Positions 9,032-17,223 of a stretch of DNA of 64,000 nt are shown here, piece by piece; positions within the stretch are counted from its first letter, which is position 1, and every line of letters begins with the position of its first letter. The position numbers and the translations under genes were made by a program. Under the pieces are notes generated by a model that had not been told where the DNA came from, searched no databases, and saw only the letters and a program-made list of their open reading frames with translations. Origin of the DNA: JAPPHY01 sp965247535 (GTDB lineage Bacteria > Chloroflexota > Dehalococcoidia > Lucifugimonadales > UBA2985); NCBI GenBank assembly GCA_965247535.1, contig OZ252018.1:124001-188000 (forward strand), in the 5' to 3' direction.

Positions 9032-10036
9032 TTAGGACGGTGCGGCGCCGTCCTCCTGCGACCACTGCTGGTCGGAGGCGTCGTCCTGCAGGCGCTCGCC
9101 AGTTACGTGCAGGAACACGTCGTCGAGTGTCGGCGTGCGGAGGGTAAGTTCCTGAACTCCAACACCCTGCCGGGCCAGCGCCAGCGCCACGTCGCTAATC
9201 ACGGCCGCTCCGTTGCCCACGCTCACCGTCAGCTCGTTGCCGTGCACCTCAACGCCGCTCACGCGGCCTGTGCCCATTAGAGCATCCACGGCCGCGTCCG
9301 TGTCGCCGTCCACCTTTGCGATGATCAGGTCGGAGCCTCTCGCCCGCTTCAGCTCCCCCGGCGTGCCCTGCGCAGCCAGACGGCCCCGGCTGATGATGCC
9401 GACGCGGTGTGCCAGGGCGTCGGCCTCCTCCAGATACTGGGTGGTGAGGAAGATGGTTACGCCCAGCTTCTCGTTGATGCCCCGTACCTCCTCCCAGACT
9501 CGGGCGCGGCTGACGGGATCGAGGCCCGTTGTCGGCTCGTCCAAGAAGAGCACCTCCGGGTTGTGTATCAGGGCGGCGGCCAGGTCCAGCCGTCGCTTCA
9601 TCCCCCCGGAGTAGGTCCCGATGAACCTGTCCATGGCGTCGCCAATGTCGATGAGGTCCGACAGGTCTGCAATGCGTTGGTTGACCTGCCTGCGGAGCAG
9701 GCCGTAGAGCCGTCCCTGGAGTCGCAGCAGCTCGCGGCCGGTCTGCTTCGCGTCCAGGGCCGCGTCCTGCAGGGCCACGCCGATGCGCAGTCGCACCTCG
9801 TCCGGCTGGCTGACCGCGTCGTAACCCGCTACGGTCATGCTGCCGCCGGTGGGGGCCAGGAGCGTGACGAGCATCCGGATAACCGTGGTCTTCCCCGCGC
9901 CGTTGGGGCCGAGGAAGCCGAATATCTCGCCTTTTCGCACTTTGAGGTCCACGCCGTCGACGGCTCTCACCGTGCCAAATGTGCGGACGAGCCCCTCCAC
10001 GGCGATTGCGTATGTGTTGTCGGCAGCTGCGCTCAT
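9032..10036 (-). CDS. ABC transporter ATP-binding protein (DrrA-like)
   Basis: Energising subunit of the exporter whose permease gene follows. Seen: Walker A GPNGAGKTT, the Q-loop region VALQDAALD, signature YSGGMKRRLDLA, Walker B VLFLDEPTTGLD and the H-loop region TTQYLEEAD. After about residue 225 comes the C-terminal DUF4162-like accessory domain ending in TLDDVFLHVTGE, typical of DrrA proteins. I chose the ATG at 10036 (334 residues); an earlier in-frame ATG at 10063 is also possible, and neither has a strong Shine-Dalgarno sequence. It forms an operon with the permease gene downstream. Confidence 0.93.
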   Translation of the reverse strand: MSAAADNTYAIAVEGLVRTFGTVRAVDGVDLKVRKGEIFGFLGPNGAGKTTVIRMLVTLLAPTGGSMTVAGYDAVSQPDEVRLRIGVALQDAALDAKQTGRELLRLQGRLYGLLRRQVNQRIADLSDLIDIGDAMDRFIGTYSGGMKRRLDLAAALIHNPEVLFLDEPTTGLDPVSRARVWEEVRGINEKLGVTIFLTTQYLEEADALAHRVGIISRGRLAAQGTPGELKRARGSDLIIAKVDGDTDAAVDALMGTGRVSGVEVHGNELTVSVGNGAAVISDVALALARQGVGVQELTLRTPTLDDVFLHVTGERLQDDASDQQWSQEDGAAPS

Positions 10037-10177
10037 TCGGACGTGATTCCTTGAATTCGACATTCTAAAGTCCGTGAGCGCCCTCAGCAAGTGCCGCTCG
10101 ACACGATACTTCAGCGCGTAGGCGAAGTCTGGGCCGCGCGCTGGAGGCGGGAAAGCTGTCGGGATGCATCCGGACCG

Positions 10178-11266
10178 CTAGTCGAACATAAGGACGCTGC
10201 GGGTCACCTCGCCGGCCTTCATGGCGCGGAAGGCCTCGTTCACGTCCTCCAGGCGGCCGCGGCGGGTGATCATCTCGTCCAGCAGCAGCCGTCCCTGGCG
10301 GTACAGCTCGATGAGGCGGGGCATGTCCGTGCGGAACCGGTTGGAGCCCATGCCGCTTCCCTGAATCTTGCGCTCGCTGAGGAACATCCGCCCCTCTATC
10401 TCCACCATCTCCCCCACCGGAATCATGCCCACGACGGTTGCGGTGCCTCCGGGAATCAGGCAGTTCCACGCCTGTTCGGCAGCCACCTTGAGGCCGATGG
10501 CCTCGAAGGAGTAGTCCACGCCTCCGCCGCTGAGGTTCCTTATAGCCTCCACCGGGTCATGCGATGAGGCGTCGACCACGTGCGTCGCGCCCAGCTCCAG
10601 CGCGTGCGTCAGCTTTGGCTCCACCACGTCCACGGCGATGATCTGCCTGGCTCCGGCGATGCGCGCTCCCTGCACAACGGACATTCCAACTCCGCCCAGG
10701 CCGAAGACGGCGACGCTGCACCCCGCCTCTATGCGTGCGGTGTTGAATACGGCGCCCACGCCGGTCATCACGCCGCAGCCGATGAGAGCCGCTCGGTCGA
10801 GTGGCATGTCATCGTCGATCTTGACCAAGGCGTTCTCATGGACGAGCATTCGCTCGGCGTAGCTGGACAGGTTGAACCCCTGCGTGAGGGCCGTGCCACT
10901 GCCGGCAAGCGATAGACGGGGCGGCTCGTCCTCGGTCCGGCGGGGCCTCTGGGAGCAGCGGCTGGGGTGGCCGGACAGGCACTGGTGACAGGTACCACAG
11001 AAGACGGAGAGACAGGAGATGACGTGGTCGCCGGGCTTCAGGTAGGTCACCAGGTCGCCCACCTCCTCCACAACGCCCGCGGTCTCGTGGCCCAGGATGG
11101 CCGGCGTGACCATGGGGTACAGCCCCTCCACAAAGTGGAGATCGCTGTGGCAGACGCCGCTGGCGACGGTGCGGACCACAACCTCCCTGGCCATGGGCCC
11201 GTCTATGTTCACCTCATCAATTGTCAGGGGCGTGTTGACGGCATGAAATACGGCGGCTTTCACCAT
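10178..11266 (-). CDS. Zinc-dependent alcohol dehydrogenase (class III-like MDR)
   Basis: Medium-chain NAD(P)-dependent alcohol/aldehyde dehydrogenase, 362 residues. Catalytic zinc ligands: Cys in GVCHSDLHF and the GHETAGVVEEVG histidine/glutamate. The structural zinc lobe is CGTCHQCLSGHPSRC. Rossmann motif GLGGVGMSVVQGA followed by the acidic strand end IIAVDV, which suggests NAD preference. The ATG at 11266 is preceded by AGGGAGGTGC, which rules out the longer upstream start. The overall pattern resembles the NDMA-dependent or S-(hydroxymethyl)glutathione dehydrogenase branch, but the substrate cannot be read from sequence. Confidence 0.9.
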   Translation of the reverse strand: MVKAAVFHAVNTPLTIDEVNIDGPMAREVVVRTVASGVCHSDLHFVEGLYPMVTPAILGHETAGVVEEVGDLVTYLKPGDHVISCLSVFCGTCHQCLSGHPSRCSQRPRRTEDEPPRLSLAGSGTALTQGFNLSSYAERMLVHENALVKIDDDMPLDRAALIGCGVMTGVGAVFNTARIEAGCSVAVFGLGGVGMSVVQGARIAGARQIIAVDVVEPKLTHALELGATHVVDASSHDPVEAIRNLSGGGVDYSFEAIGLKVAAEQAWNCLIPGGTATVVGMIPVGEMVEIEGRMFLSERKIQGSGMGSNRFRTDMPRLIELYRQGRLLLDEMITRRGRLEDVNEAFRAMKAGEVTRSVLMFD

Positions 11267-11339
11267 GCACCTCCCTACTGAAACTTCCCAGTGCCACGGG
11301 TGTGCCACCGCGGCTGTATGGCCGCGGCACTGCGCCCAT

Positions 11340-11525
11340 TCACCGGTCCCCGGCCATCACCCGGCGCTGAATGATCTCCAGTGCAATGCCCATGCCGATG
11401 GGCAGAAGACCAAGGGCGTTTCCCAGGATGACCCAGCCTACCCCCATGCCGATCACTATTCCATTCCACATCCCGGACCAGCGCTGGCGCTTTGCCAGGG
11501 CAAGCTCGGGCCTCTGCTCTTCCAT
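11340..11525 (-). CDS. Small membrane protein, unknown function
   Basis: A 61-residue protein: a charged N terminus with EEQRPELALAKRQRW, then one or two hydrophobic segments (GIVIGMGVGWVILGNALGLLPIGMGI) and a basic tail. The ATG at 11525 has a near-perfect Shine-Dalgarno AGGAGGG with a spacing of about five bases, so this start is preferred over the longer frame opening at 11582. No family recognised. It lies between the dehydrogenase gene and a coiled-coil protein gene, on the same strand as both, but without evidence of shared function. Confidence 0.6.
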   Translation of the reverse strand: MEEQRPELALAKRQRWSGMWNGIVIGMGVGWVILGNALGLLPIGMGIALEIIQRRVMAGDR

Positions 11526-11608
11526 GTTCACCCTCCTGGACTCGATGGGTACAACTATACTCCCATGAGTCTCGTTTGCCAAACTGCAAGGAAGGGTAAT
11601 GGCGGACG

Positions 11609-12142
11609 CTAGCGCCGGCTGAGGCCCAGGCGAATCTTCTCCTCAGGCGAGAGCGACGACACGTCCGCGTCGCCTCGCGCCGGCGCGCCTGAGGGCGTTC
11701 GCTCCAGCAGCGCCTGCTCCTCCAGGCGGCCGCGCACCTGCTCCACGATCTGCCTGGCACGCACGTGGGACGCCTGTAGCTCTTCGACGGTGTCGCCGGC
11801 CACCAGGTCAGCGGGCAGGCCGGGATCGGCCTCCAGGAGTGAGGCGCGGAATGCGCCCACTGCCTGCGACAGCTGCGACCTCATCCCCTCCACCTGCTGC
11901 TCGCGTTCCCCGGCGGCGCGCTCCATGCCGCCAACGGAAGCCTCCAGCTCCGCAATGCGGACGTCCCTGTGCTCCAGCGTCCGGTTGAGGTCTGCCAGCC
12001 GCTGCTCGCCCGCCGCAAGTCCCATCTCCAGCTCCGCGATGCGTGCAGCGAGGGCTGTGGTGGAGTCGGCGTCCTCGCCGGGCGTCTCTTCCGGCAGATC
12101 CGCTGCGGTGGTCTCCTCCGTGGTGTTCTCGTCGTCGTTCAT
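11609..12142 (-). CDS. Hypothetical coiled-coil protein
   Basis: 177 residues, cytosolic by composition (no signal peptide or membrane segment). The N terminus is acidic and Thr/Glu-rich (1-28), residues about 30-95 form a heptad-rich coiled coil (ALAARIAELEMGLAAGEQRL and a second LNRTLEHRDVRIAELE block), and a conserved-looking tail ends in SLSPEEKIRLGLSRR. The tail motif SPEEKIRLGL resembles C-terminal tags of other small coiled-coil proteins, but no family is recognised. ATG at 12142 is preceded by AGGAG with a spacing of about seven bases. A scaffold role is possible but unsupported. Confidence 0.7.
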   Translation of the reverse strand: MNDDENTTEETTAADLPEETPGEDADSTTALAARIAELEMGLAAGEQRLADLNRTLEHRDVRIAELEASVGGMERAAGEREQQVEGMRSQLSQAVGAFRASLLEADPGLPADLVAGDTVEELQASHVRARQIVEQVRGRLEEQALLERTPSGAPARGDADVSSLSPEEKIRLGLSRR

Positions 12143-12300
12143 GTGCTGCTCCTGCGAGTGATTGCGCTCAGGTTACGCGGCCTCGGCGGAAGCGGGCAAG
12201 CGGGAGTTGGCAGGGTCGATGCGCACGGGGTGTCCGGCGTATGGTAACATTCGAGCATCCCATTCAATCTTGCAGGCGAAAACAACGGAGGAGGACTCGA

Positions 12301-12741
12301 ATGAGCACGACACGCAGAGCAGAGGCTACCTGGGACGGGGACCTGGTAGCGGGGAGCGGCCTGGTGAGCGCGGTGAGCAGCGGCGTGTTCACCGGCCTGC
12401 CGGTAACCTGGGTCTCCCGGACCGAGGATGCGGGCGGCCGGACCAGCCCCGAGGAGCTGGTGGCCGCAGCGCATGCAGCGTGCTACAGCATGGCTCTCTC
12501 GTACGGGCTGGGCGGCGCGGGCACGCCGCCGACGAAGCTCGAGGTGAGCGCGACCGTCACATTTGAGGTTGGACAGGGCGGGCCGAGGGTTGCCTCGAGC
12601 GCCCTGACCGTGCTAGGAGAGGTTCCGGGGCTGGATGCCGACGCCTTTCGGGAGGCGGCCGAGGCTGCCAAAGACGCCTGCCCCATATCGCAGGCGCTGC
12701 AGGGCAACGTGGCGCTGAGTGTGGAAGCCACGCTAGCGTAG
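12301..12741 (+). CDS. OsmC/Ohr family peroxiredoxin
   Basis: Thiol peroxidase of the OsmC/Ohr fold, reducing organic hydroperoxides in the cytosol. 146 residues from the ATG at 12301, which follows GGAGGAGGACTCGA; the longer open frame upstream is not used. The two catalytic cysteines are both present: AHAACYSMAL (about residue 61) and KDACPISQAL (about residue 125). TSPEELVAAAHAAC is the typical helix preceding the peroxidatic cysteine. Overall it is nearer to OsmC/YhfA-like SalB proteins than to Ohr by pattern, though that subdivision is uncertain. Monocistronic. Confidence 0.92.
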   Translation: MSTTRRAEATWDGDLVAGSGLVSAVSSGVFTGLPVTWVSRTEDAGGRTSPEELVAAAHAACYSMALSYGLGGAGTPPTKLEVSATVTFEVGQGGPRVASSALTVLGEVPGLDADAFREAAEAAKDACPISQALQGNVALSVEATLA

Positions 12742-12792
12742 GGCGGCGGCTACAGTACGCAACCGGTTAAGGACTCATCGGGGAATCCCAAG

Positions 12793-14190
12793 GTGAAAGT
12801 GAAGACACCCCTCGCGGGCCTTCTCATGGCCGCGACTCTGGCGGCGGCCGTGGGCTGCACCCTCGCGCCGCCTCCGACCGCCGCGCCGCGAGCTACTCCC
12901 ACACCTACGGAGTCTCCAACACCATCGGTCACGCCCACGGTTGGGGAAGCCTCACCGACGTCGGCTCTGCCCCTAGCGACGCCTGCTCCCATAGAACTGC
13001 CAGCCCCGACAGCCGGGCCGAGACCAACGCAAGCACTCGCGGCGACTGCCGCACCATCGCCGCCTCCAACGGCAACGTCCGTGCCGACGCCAACAAGTCC
13101 ACCCACGTCGACGAAAGCACCCTTGCCCACCCCACCACCATCTTCCACTGCAACGTCCGTGCCGACCAGCACGCCAATGCCCACCGCAACGCAACTGCCA
13201 ACCAGTACACCTGTGCCCACACTGTCGCCACAAGCCATAAAAGTCACTGAAGCCTTGGTTCCGAGCTGGCTCGACAACGGGGCCGAACTGACAGCATTCC
13301 TTCTTGACCTCAAGCGGACGAGCCCCGAGGCTTCGTCCCTGTTCGAGAGCATGGGATGGGTAGAAGACGGCATCGGCAGCTCAACTTCCGGGCGCGTCCT
13401 ACAGGAGGTGAATACTGCGGCTCAACTTAGGGACATGTGGCAGCACGGTCTGCCTGGCCAGGAATCATTCCTCGCCGTGGTGCACAAGCCCTGGTTGAGG
13501 GACGAACTCAGTGCCTCTGAATCGAACGTAGTGGTTTACATAAATTACGTATTGAAATATGACCCAGATCTGGCCTTGAGTCTCGTAAGGATGCCTTTCC
13601 TCGACTCCGTGGAAGGTAAACTGGAATCTAGAATCAGCTACCTGGTATCCCTTATGTTATATCGCGATTCGACGGCGTTGCAGAGGCTTCTCTCCAGCGA
13701 GGACTTTGACGAAGGCATAACTGATGACCATGTAATAGCCCTGGAGTTGATAGTCCTTGAGTCCGAGGATCCCGAGAAGGCTGCTGCAATAGATGTTCTG
13801 CCATGGATCCAGGACGGAACGGACTTTTCTGATTGGGAAGAGGTAAGTGGTCTAACAACCCTGGCCAGGCGTTCAGACGTGTTCTTCCGAGCAGCAATGG
13901 ACTCACTTGAAGTACAAGACGGGATTTCGCCGGATGAGTTGATTGTCATTCAAGCTCTAATCCGGGCCCATGAGCTTCTGCTGTGGGAAGAAGAAGAAGA
14001 CGCGGTAGCTTCAGTTGAGGCTTTGCCATGGCTACTCGACGGCGTAGATCGGCTAGAGTTGGATGGCGCGCTTGCGTTGATGAACCTCGGCTTGGCCAAC
14101 ATTACGGCCTTCTGGTCAGCTATCGAGACAGGCTGGGTGCAAGACGGGATCACTGCGGATGAGGTTAGGATGATCTCCTCTCTCGCTTAG
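12793..14190 (+). CDS. Lipoprotein with Thr/Pro linker and tandem W-x-x-D-G repeats
   Basis: 465 residues, probably exported and lipid-anchored. A signal peptide ends at lipobox AAVGC (Cys22); residues 23-150 are almost pure Thr/Pro/Ser/Ala and look like a cell-surface spacer. The C-terminal two thirds hold repeats of about 40-50 residues centred on the pattern (L/G)W(L/I/V)xDG followed by a helix: GWVEDGIG, PWIQDGTD, LEVQDGIS, PWLLDGVD and GWVQDGIT. No catalytic motif is seen. The start is GTG at 12793 with AAGG close upstream. The repeat domain is clearly lower in GC than the linker and neighbours. No known function; a surface binding role is a guess. Confidence 0.8.
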   Translation: MKVKTPLAGLLMAATLAAAVGCTLAPPPTAAPRATPTPTESPTPSVTPTVGEASPTSALPLATPAPIELPAPTAGPRPTQALAATAAPSPPPTATSVPTPTSPPTSTKAPLPTPPPSSTATSVPTSTPMPTATQLPTSTPVPTLSPQAIKVTEALVPSWLDNGAELTAFLLDLKRTSPEASSLFESMGWVEDGIGSSTSGRVLQEVNTAAQLRDMWQHGLPGQESFLAVVHKPWLRDELSASESNVVVYINYVLKYDPDLALSLVRMPFLDSVEGKLESRISYLVSLMLYRDSTALQRLLSSEDFDEGITDDHVIALELIVLESEDPEKAAAIDVLPWIQDGTDFSDWEEVSGLTTLARRSDVFFRAAMDSLEVQDGISPDELIVIQALIRAHELLLWEEEEDAVASVEALPWLLDGVDRLELDGALALMNLGLANITAFWSAIETGWVQDGITADEVRMISSLA

Positions 14191-14276
14191 AGGATACCGT
14201 CGGCTGCCAAACCAACCTGGCGTGGGGCAGCCCGCAGCGCACAACACCTTGCCGCGCAGGCAGCAGCCCAATCTGA

Positions 14277-14282
14277 TATACT
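14277..14282 (+). promoter_or_regulatory. Extended -10 upstream of argF
   Basis: TATACT preceded by TGA (TGn extension). No good -35 at 17 bases. It lies 34 bases before the argF ATG. Confidence 0.45.
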
Positions 14283-14315
14283 TGACACCGCACCAGTAAC
14301 TCGGAGGCTGCGGCC

Positions 14316-15248
14316 ATGACCATGACCACCGGCATCAGGCACCTTCTGTCCGTGGCGGACCTCTCGCCCGCGGAGGTCGCGGGCATGCTCCGTCGCGCGG
14401 CCGAACTCAAGGGCGCGCCCGCTCCGCAGGTCCTGTCGGGCAGGACGGTTGCCCTCGTATTCGAGAAGCCGTCGCTACGGACCAGGGTAAGCTTTGACGT
14501 GGCGATTCACCAGCTCGGCGGCCACGCCCTGTACCTGGGCCGCGACGAGGTGGGCATGGGCGTGCGTGAGCCGGTGTCCGATACCGCACGCATACTCGCG
14601 CGCTACGTGGACGCCATCGTGGTTCGCACGTTTGCCCAAGTCACGCTGGAGACCCTGGCCCGCTACTCGTCCGTGCCCGTGATCAATGCCCTCTCCGATG
14701 CCGAGCACCCGTGCCAGGCCCTCGCTGACCTGCTCACCATCCAGGAGCACAAAGGGAGGCTCACAGGTATTACCATCGCATACATCGGCGATGGCAACAA
14801 CGTAGCCGTCAGCCTGGCAATCGCCGCCTCATCCGTGGGCGCTCACTTCTCGATCGCGTCACCGGCGGGATATGAGCTTCCCGCGGAGGCTGTCGAGGAG
14901 ACGCGCCGGAGGACCGCGCTCACCGGAGCCCAGGTGACGCTCACCGACAGTCCGCACGAGGCGGTTGCAGGCGCCGACGTGGTGTACACGGACGTGTGGA
15001 CCAGCATGGGCCAGGAAGCGGAGTCCGAGCTTCGCCGCCAGGCATTCCGCGACTTCCGCGTCGACGCAGACCTGATGGCGCACGCAGGCGAAGGCGCGCT
15101 GTTCATGCACCCGCTGCCGGCGCACCCGGGCGAGGAGATCGCCGAGGGAATGCTGGAGCACCCGCAGTCAGTGGTGTTCGACCAGGCGGAGAACCGCCTG
15201 CACGTCCAGAGGGCGATACTCGCCGACCTGTTCGCCGCGGAGGGGTGA
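14316..15248 (+). CDS. argF: Ornithine carbamoyltransferase
   Basis: Transfers carbamoyl from carbamoyl phosphate to ornithine, giving citrulline (arginine biosynthesis). 310 residues, normal for the family. Carbamoyl phosphate motif SLRTR inside FEKPSLRTRVSFD; HPCQALADLLTI; ornithine loop DVWTSMGQE; C-terminal DQAENRLHVQRAIL. The usual HCLP ornithine-site motif reads HPLP (MHPLPAHPGEEI), so the active-site Cys is replaced by Pro. The SMG loop still argues for an ornithine enzyme rather than aspartate carbamoyltransferase. ATG at 14316 follows CGGAGG. It heads a four-gene run with der, plsY and gpsA; only three bases separate it from der. Confidence 0.93.
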   Translation: MTMTTGIRHLLSVADLSPAEVAGMLRRAAELKGAPAPQVLSGRTVALVFEKPSLRTRVSFDVAIHQLGGHALYLGRDEVGMGVREPVSDTARILARYVDAIVVRTFAQVTLETLARYSSVPVINALSDAEHPCQALADLLTIQEHKGRLTGITIAYIGDGNNVAVSLAIAASSVGAHFSIASPAGYELPAEAVEETRRRTALTGAQVTLTDSPHEAVAGADVVYTDVWTSMGQEAESELRRQAFRDFRVDADLMAHAGEGALFMHPLPAHPGEEIAEGMLEHPQSVVFDQAENRLHVQRAILADLFAAEG

Positions 15249-15251
15249 CGC

Positions 15252-16571
15252 GTGGCCAGGCAACTGGTAGCCATCGTGGGGCGGCCGAACGTGGGGAAGT
15301 CCACGCTCTTCAACCGGCTGGCCGGCCAGCCCCTCGCAATCGTGTCCGAAGTGCCGGGTACCACCCGCGACCGCGTCATGGCCAGCGTACCCTTCAGGGA
15401 CGGCTCGCTGATACTTGTCGACACCGGCGGCATTGAGACCGCGCCTTCGTCCAGCCTCTGGGAGCAGGTGAGAGCCCAGGTGGAGGTGGCCCTCGACGAG
15501 TCGGACGCCATCATCTTCCTGACCGACGTGGTGGAGGGCGTCACGCCCTCGGATCTCGCCATCGCGCAGTCGCTTCGAGAGAGAGGCAAGCCCATCGCGC
15601 TTGCCGTGAGCAAGGTGGACAACCCCAGGCGAGAGCTGGACGCGACCGAGTTCTACGCACTGGGCCTGGGGGACCCGCTCCCCATCAGCGCATACCACAA
15701 CCTCGGCATCCGGGACCTCCTGAGCAAACTGGACGAGCTTCTGCCCGAGCCGGCCGATGAAGAGGACGAGACTGAAGGGCTGAAGCTGGCGATCGTTGGG
15801 CGGCCCAACGTGGGCAAGTCCATGCTGCTCAACTCGGTCCTGGGGCACGGCCGCGTCATCGTCTCCGAGACGCCGGGCACAACACGCGACGCCGTCGACA
15901 TTCCCTTCGAATTCAACGGCGAGCCGGTCACGCTGATCGACACCGCCGGGCTGAGGCGCCGCGGCCGCATCGAGCACGGCATCGAGCAGTACAGCGTGCT
16001 CCGGGCAGTGCGCGCCATCGAACGCTCCAACGTGTGCCTTCTGGTTATCGACGGCATGGAGTCCATCACCGCGCAGGACACTCACGTGGCCGGATACGTC
16101 ACGGACGCGTACAAGGGTGTTGTTGTGGTGGTGAACAAGTGGGACCTGGCCGGGCTGGAAACCGATACGGAGTGGATGGAGGCGGAGGTGCGCCGACGCC
16201 TGAGGTTCGTCTCGCACGCGCCGGTGCGCTTTACGTCCGCGCTCACGGGCGCGGGCGTGCAGGAGGTGATGGAGACCGCTGTGGACGTCTACGAGCAGGG
16301 CCGGAAGATGGTCTCCCGCGGGGCCCTGGACAGGACGCTCATGAACGCCCTCTCCGAGCACCTGCCGACCGGACGCGGCAGGCGGCCCCTTAAGATCTTT
16401 CGCATGTACCAGAGGGGCGTGAGCCCGCCCACCTTCGTCACATTCGTCAACAACCCTGAGTTGGTGCACTTCTCCTACCAGAGGTACCTGGAGAACCGAC
16501 TGCGCGCGGCGTTCGGCTTTGCGGGAAACCCCATACACCTGATATTCTCCACCAGGGGTAGGAGAAGATGA
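15252..16571 (+). CDS. der: Ribosome biogenesis GTPase Der (EngA)
   Basis: Essential double-Era-like GTPase that assists 50S subunit assembly. 439 residues with two G domains and a C-terminal KH-like domain. First G domain: GRPNVGKSTLF (about residues 10-20), DTGGIE and SKVD in place of the usual NKVD. Second: GRPNVGKSMLL from about residue 182, DTAGLRRRG, NKWD. KH-like tail from about residue 355. The start GTG at 15252 sits three bases after the argF stop, so translation is probably coupled. It overlaps plsY by four bases (ATGA). Confidence 0.97.
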   Translation: MARQLVAIVGRPNVGKSTLFNRLAGQPLAIVSEVPGTTRDRVMASVPFRDGSLILVDTGGIETAPSSSLWEQVRAQVEVALDESDAIIFLTDVVEGVTPSDLAIAQSLRERGKPIALAVSKVDNPRRELDATEFYALGLGDPLPISAYHNLGIRDLLSKLDELLPEPADEEDETEGLKLAIVGRPNVGKSMLLNSVLGHGRVIVSETPGTTRDAVDIPFEFNGEPVTLIDTAGLRRRGRIEHGIEQYSVLRAVRAIERSNVCLLVIDGMESITAQDTHVAGYVTDAYKGVVVVVNKWDLAGLETDTEWMEAEVRRRLRFVSHAPVRFTSALTGAGVQEVMETAVDVYEQGRKMVSRGALDRTLMNALSEHLPTGRGRRPLKIFRMYQRGVSPPTFVTFVNNPELVHFSYQRYLENRLRAAFGFAGNPIHLIFSTRGRRR

Positions 16572-17209
16572 CGGCCGTCCTTCTGGTCCTGGTCAGCTAT
16601 CTGCTGGGCGGACTACCGTTCGGCCTGCTCATGGCGAAGCTCGTGCGAGGCATTGACGTGCGCCGCTACGGAAGCGGCAGCACGGGCATGACCAACGTGC
16701 TCCGCACCATCGGGCTGGCGCCGGCCCTCGTGGTGCTTGCGCTGGACGCGGGCAAGGGAGTCGCGGCCGTGTTCCTGGCCAGGTACTTCGAGGCGGGTCT
16801 GGCCGTGGAGGCCATCGCGGCGCTGGCCGCGCTCGTCGGCCACAACTGGTCCGTCTTCATACGATTCCAGGGCGGCAAGGGCATAGCCACCGGGATCGGC
16901 GCGCTCTGCGCCCTGTCGCCTGTAGCGGGCCTCATCGTGATTGCGGTGGGCGCGCCCGTGATCGCGCTGAGCCGGTACGTATCGCTTGGGTCGATTGCGG
17001 GAGCGACCACGGGAGCCATTGCAGTGCCCATCCTCGCAATGGCCGACCCGTCGATGCCGCTCGGAGTGCCGTCATACGGCTACGCCATCTTCACCTCGAT
17101 AGGCGTCCCGTTGATAGTGCTCAAGCACAGGTCGAACGTGGCGCGGCTGCTCAAGGGCCAAGAGCGAAAGCTCGGCGAGTCGGTGCCCCTGAGCGAGACG
17201 CAGGGCTGA
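16568..17209 (+). CDS. plsY: Glycerol-3-phosphate acyltransferase PlsY
   Basis: Membrane acyltransferase that transfers an acyl group from acyl-phosphate to glycerol-3-phosphate, the first step of phosphatidic acid synthesis. 213 residues, with five or more hydrophobic segments. Motif 1 RYGSGSTGMTNVLR (usually GSGNxGxTN), motif 2 GHNWSVFIRFQGGKGIATGIG, motif 3 region SLGS. Its ATG overlaps the der stop (ATGA). It is followed 14 bases later by gpsA, which makes its substrate, so the two form a functional pair. Confidence 0.96.
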   Translation: MTAVLLVLVSYLLGGLPFGLLMAKLVRGIDVRRYGSGSTGMTNVLRTIGLAPALVVLALDAGKGVAAVFLARYFEAGLAVEAIAALAALVGHNWSVFIRFQGGKGIATGIGALCALSPVAGLIVIAVGAPVIALSRYVSLGSIAGATTGAIAVPILAMADPSMPLGVPSYGYAIFTSIGVPLIVLKHRSNVARLLKGQERKLGESVPLSETQG

Positions 17210-17223
17210 GCCGCGGAGGCCGC

